Shown here: one piece after another, positions 61,052-64,000 of the stretch | How positions within the stretch are numbered: position 1 is the first letter of the stretch | Layout of the letters: each line of letters starts with the position of its first letter | NCBI RefSeq assembly: GCF_050753385.1 | Contig: NZ_JBLZFZ010000015.1 | Coordinates: 62,001-126,000 of the forward strand | DNA: 64,000 nt | DNA from: Pantanalinema rosaneae | GTDB lineage: Bacteria > Cyanobacteriota > Cyanobacteriia > Leptolyngbyales > Leptolyngbyaceae | Reading direction: 5' to 3' | Notes under the pieces: generated by a model | Database searches by the model: none | What the model saw: only the letters and a program-made list of their open reading frames with translations | Told to the model about the DNA's origin: nothing | Made by a program: the position numbers and the translations under genes

Positions 61052-61756
61052 ATGGCTGTCAATCTAGCTCAGGCTCCTGTTTTCAAACCTGCCGCTCAGG
61101 ATGCTTCAGCACTGTGGCGGGTATTTACAACGATCGATGCCGAAAGCTGCCCCACCTCGTTTAACTTTCACATGCACACCGTCTGTTCCGATGGGCGCTT
61201 GCATCCAGAGACATTAATGGAGCAGGCGATCGGGATTGGTCTGCGCGGACTGGCAATTACTGATCACCACACTGTAGAGGGCTATCAATTTGCACAAGAG
61301 TGGCTGACCAGTTGGCAACACCAACATCCCGATCGTCCCACACCTCGGTTATGGACAGGGATAGAAATTAATGCATCGCTCCTGAATACCGAAGTTCACA
61401 TCTTAGGCTACGCCTTTAATCCCAACCATTGGGCCATCAGTCCCTACTTGCAAAAAGAGGCGGCGATCGGCGATGACTATCAAGCCATCCGCGTGATTGC
61501 CAATATCCATGCTGCCGGTGGTTTAGCTGTATTGGCGCATCCGGTTCGCTATCGCCAATCCCCCGAAGAATTGATTCCAGAGGCAGTACGTCTGGGCATT
61601 GATGGGGTAGAAACCTACTATGCCTACGATAATCCCCGTCCCTGGCGCCCCAGCCCCGACCAAACCCAACGGGTGTTAAAACTGACGACTACCTATAAAC
61701 TGCTAAACACCTGTGGAACCGATACCCACGGGCGCAGCCTGCTACAACGGCTCTAA
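61052..61756 (+). CDS. PHP-domain phosphoesterase
   Basis: 234 aa from MAVNLAQAPVFKPAAQDASA. The PHP metal-binding motifs are seen as FNFHMHTVCSDGRLHPE, LAITDHHTVEGYQFAQEW, IEINASLLNTEVHILGYAF and LAVLAHPVRYR, with a final NTCGTDTHG (D and H). This is the stand-alone PHP family that hydrolyses 3',5'-nucleoside bisphosphates or RNA 5' ends (RNase AM-like). Function by family only. tRNA-Arg follows on the other strand. Confidence 0.87.
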   Translation: MAVNLAQAPVFKPAAQDASALWRVFTTIDAESCPTSFNFHMHTVCSDGRLHPETLMEQAIGIGLRGLAITDHHTVEGYQFAQEWLTSWQHQHPDRPTPRLWTGIEINASLLNTEVHILGYAFNPNHWAISPYLQKEAAIGDDYQAIRVIANIHAAGGLAVLAHPVRYRQSPEELIPEAVRLGIDGVETYYAYDNPRPWRPSPDQTQRVLKLTTTYKLLNTCGTDTHGRSLLQRL

Positions 61757-61773
61757 AGCATTAAATTTCAAAA

Positions 61774-61846
61774 CGGGCTCTACAGGATTCGAACCTGTGA
61801 CCGATCGCTTAGAAGGCGATTGCTCTATCCACTGAGCTAAGAGCCC
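61774..61846 (-). tRNA. tRNA-Arg (TCT)
   Basis: On the minus strand GGGCTCT pairs with AGAGCCC in the acceptor stem, with discriminator G at 61774. The anticodon stem CGCCT...AGGCG-like loop reads CTTCTAA, giving anticodon TCT (Arg AGA). The T-arm CAGGTTCGAATCCTG is normal. CCA is not encoded. Confidence 0.95.
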
Positions 61847-62335
61847 ACCCATGCATCCCCAAAAATCTTAAGCTAGCCCTTAGGCTGGATACAAGCCCTT
61901 AGACCTAATTTAGGATAACCTGAATTCGCAGAATTCAGTGGAATGGGGAGTTTTGCCGCTAGCGAAAAGTTGCTTCAAGCTACCCTGTCGCCGCTCGTTC
62001 TGGCAACCAGCAAATTAATCATCGCCAATTCGCTTCCTTCAGGCTATAAGCTTACAGTATCCCTATGCGATCATAATCATGCCAGCTCAAAGAAACTTAA
62101 GCTGATCCGAGTTGTGTTCAGTATAGGCATTACATGTTTAAGGGATTGCTTTCGATGTACACTGGAAGCCCAAAAATGGGAACAGATAAACAGGGGCTTG
62201 AACTCGTTTGATCGAAGCCGCTAGCATCAATCTCATTGTGGCTCATCCGTTCGTCTTCCCCGCTGGCACTGGGTGAGGCGATCGTATCCTTGGCCCAAGC
62301 ACCCCTCGCCCTGACAGGAGTTAACTGGTAGAGTC
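61847..62335. other. Gap between tRNA-Arg and the Npun_F0813 gene
   Basis: 489 bp. A plus-strand open frame at 61943-62224 exists, but its residue make-up and lack of a ribosome site do not support a gene. The promoter of tRNA-Arg must lie at about 61860-61930. A GCGATCG site lies near 62280. Nothing else is seen. Confidence 0.3.
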
Positions 62336-62995
62336 ATGTTACTGAAACGGCAGGATGTTGAGATTTCGGCAATTCAGCACCCAAAGCGGGATCAGAAAGT
62401 TCCAATTCTGACCTATCAGGGGCAGACATTTCGCTTGATTAGTGTGTTTAACGCCAGTCAAGAGGAAGATGCCAAAGCCCTATGGCGAGATTTAACGGAC
62501 AACCAGGGAAAAGCTTGCGTCCTCTTAGAGGAACCAGAACGCTATAGTGTCTGGGGCAAAATTCGGCTAGAGCAACTGGCAGAGGAGGGGGGAGCTGGTG
62601 ATACAGCCGCCGCTCCAGCCGTGAAAGCCTGTCTGTTAATGCTTCAAGCGGTGTTTATCGATATTGAAGATCTCCTGGGCAATCGTCAGGCTGGACTATT
62701 CCAGAAGGATATTTCGGAAGTGTTCAAACAATGGCACTTTCCCCAGGCAGAGTCTCCGGATGCCGTGAAACATTTACTCACGTTTGATCCTTTAAATGCT
62801 GCCCAACTGCCGCCTTGGCAAGAGCACCATCTGAATACCCTGCTGCAAGAACTCCACCGCATTGGTAAATCCTATTTCGGCAATACTAGTTTTGCGGAAC
62901 GAGCGCTGGATGCCCTGCAAGACTTACCTCAGAACGATCGCAGCCAGTTTACCAATTGGTTGAATCAGTTACCCCTGGGCAAATTGTGGCGTTAA
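62336..62995 (+). CDS. Npun_F0813 family protein
   Basis: 219 aa. It starts MLLKRQDVEISAIQHPKRDQ and goes on with VPILTYQGQTFRLISVFNAS and KACVLLEEPERYSVWGKIRL, which I recognise as the cyanobacteria-only family named after Npun_F0813. A helical middle (KACLLMLQAVFIDIEDLLGNRQAGLFQKD) follows, then a C-terminal helix near LNTLLQELHRIGKSYFG. No catalytic motif is known for it. The protein is soluble, and probably a single gene. Confidence 0.85.
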   Translation: MLLKRQDVEISAIQHPKRDQKVPILTYQGQTFRLISVFNASQEEDAKALWRDLTDNQGKACVLLEEPERYSVWGKIRLEQLAEEGGAGDTAAAPAVKACLLMLQAVFIDIEDLLGNRQAGLFQKDISEVFKQWHFPQAESPDAVKHLLTFDPLNAAQLPPWQEHHLNTLLQELHRIGKSYFGNTSFAERALDALQDLPQNDRSQFTNWLNQLPLGKLWR

Positions 62996-63193
62996 GCACC
63001 GACGATCGCGACCGGAGATCGTGACATCCGCCAGACAGCCTGCCTCGACCGAAATCAGCCCATCGCCCATCTTAAGAATGTTTGACAAATATGTTCCGAA
63101 GTTCTGGAGATATGTCACCCTTGCTTGAGAGGTTGCATCTCTATTCCTTTCCCTATTGCTATTGCTATTGCAGCTACCTGGTGAGTAAGACGT

Positions 63194-64000
63194 ATGAGTA
63201 GCCTGGATAAGTCGGGTTCTAAATCGTTTCTTTCTGTCCAAACTATTGTTCTGGCGCAGATTGCCTGGGCAGTTTTGGCACTGCTATTTTTCCTACTGTT
63301 TAGTGTTACTCCTAAGGGTGAAGATCCACCAACCTGGTACTCACTAGGCACCTCAATTTTTGAAGCAACGGCCTATCTAGTTGCCTTTCTCCTCTGTTTT
63401 CGTAACTGGCGGAGCCCGCAAATTGTCAGTGGACGCAATGTTTGGCTCTGTATTGGGTTAGGAGTGTTGTTCTACTTTTTTGGCAACCTCCTGTTTACTT
63501 ACTGGGAACTCGGATTGGGGCTGGAGGCTGCCGTATCACCAGGGGACTTTTTCTTCATCCTGTCTTACATTTTTCTCCTGCTCGGACTCTGGCAGGCCGT
63601 GTCTTCCCGCCGATTAAATCTGGAAGTCTGGCAGAAAGGGGTCGTGGTTGGCATTGGTGCGATCGGGATTGCGATCGCGATCGCACTGTGGTCTAACGCG
63701 CCCCAAGCTCCAAACAAAACCGCGTTCTGGCTCGATCAACCTGCCTACGCTCAGACCGCCCGTGCCCCTAAACCCGCCTCTCCTAAAACTACAGTCCCTG
63801 CCCCTGCGGTACCAGCCGCTACAACTAAAGCCCAAGCCGTTGAAGCTGAACCAGATGTCCCCCAATGGGCAGTGGACTTAAGAGATGCCCTGGAACCGTT
63901 CAAAGATCCCGTCAACCTGTTCTATCTTGTTTGCGATGTCATCCTGTTAGTGTTAGCTACCGCCTTGCTACTCGCTTTTTGGGGCGGACGCTTTTCGCAA
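63194..64000 (+). CDS. Multispan membrane protein, 5' part (runs off the window)
   Basis: 269 codons without a stop from the ATG at 63194 (MSSLDKSGSKSFLSVQTIVL). It has at least five hydrophobic segments (about 20-42, 57-72, 85-105, 117-135, 152-166), then a Pro/Ala/Thr-rich stretch (about 178-215), and a further helix near 238-262. I do not recognise it; it may be a sensor kinase or cyclase membrane domain cut by the window edge. The 3' end is not visible. Confidence 0.65.
   Translation, partial: MSSLDKSGSKSFLSVQTIVLAQIAWAVLALLFFLLFSVTPKGEDPPTWYSLGTSIFEATAYLVAFLLCFRNWRSPQIVSGRNVWLCIGLGVLFYFFGNLLFTYWELGLGLEAAVSPGDFFFILSYIFLLLGLWQAVSSRRLNLEVWQKGVVVGIGAIGIAIAIALWSNAPQAPNKTAFWLDQPAYAQTARAPKPASPKTTVPAPAVPAATTKAQAVEAEPDVPQWAVDLRDALEPFKDPVNLFYLVCDVILLVLATALLLAFWGGRFSQ

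Noticed and set aside
61943..62224. Plus-strand open frame (93 codons) after tRNA-Arg
   Set aside because: Unusual residue mix, no ribosome site, and no resemblance to any family I know.

Overview
The window is cyanobacterial chromosome, most likely from a filamentous or Leptolyngbya-like beta-cyanobacterium. The evidence is a complete beta-carboxysome operon (ccmK2-ccmK1-ccmL-ccmM-ccmN-ccmO), a CO2-uptake NDH-1 set (ndhF/ndhD/cup), psaD, a CrtISO-type carotenoid isomerase, many cyanobacteria-only families (DUF3038/DUF4335, DUF3352, Npun_F0813, YggT/Ycf19), and very frequent HIP1 octamers (GCGATCGC). Species cannot be named from sequence alone.

Layout. 1-15.6 kb is mostly housekeeping: crtH, upp, yggT, mobA, a lone ABC-2 permease, a secreted low-temperature-induced-like protein, dps, a FAD oxidoreductase plus SirB1-type transglutaminase pair, cobH, a DUF3352 protein, and a flavin reductase/MIF-tautomerase pair. 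15.7-24.7 kb is an all-plus-strand signalling block: a 101-aa conserved protein, a HAMP-PP2C phosphatase, a GGDEF diguanylate cyclase, a HATPase/DUF6272-like kinase, a SiaC/STAS-like phosphoprotein, a PAS-PAS-class III adenylate cyclase and an LRR-DUF6745 protein. It has the four roles of the SiaABCD partner switch plus a second cyclic-nucleotide enzyme. The two cyclases share an N-terminal coiled coil with two EHGD motifs spaced exactly 53 residues apart in both.

24.7-27.2 kb is a Uma2-family gene split by an apparently intact IS200/IS605 element (tnpA+tnpB). The empty site can be rebuilt in frame. 27.3-35.8 kb holds a TPR-SLT lytic transglycosylase, pepA, a GNAT enzyme, tRNA-Asp, a two-domain methyltransferase and murJ. 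35.8-46 kb is a CO2-concentrating locus: the ccm operon on the minus strand, diverging across a 646-bp control region from ndhF4-ndhD4-cupB on the plus strand. ccmM has four RbcS-like repeats and a strong internal ribosome binding site for a short isoform.

46-64 kb carries a GAF histidine kinase, the DUF3038/DUF4335 pair, sufU, an HD hydrolase overlapping map, two polymerase-beta-type nucleotidyltransferases around a duplicated coiled-coil gene and a 64-bp tandem repeat, an amine oxidase, a BMP-type lipoprotein with a DUF2459 protein, psaD with an HLR1-like RpaB box, a PHP phosphatase, tRNA-Arg, an Npun_F0813 protein and a truncated membrane protein at the window edge.

Best candidates for something new: the Sia-like module with two outputs, its possible link to the DUF6745 pair, and the twin nucleotidyltransferase locus.
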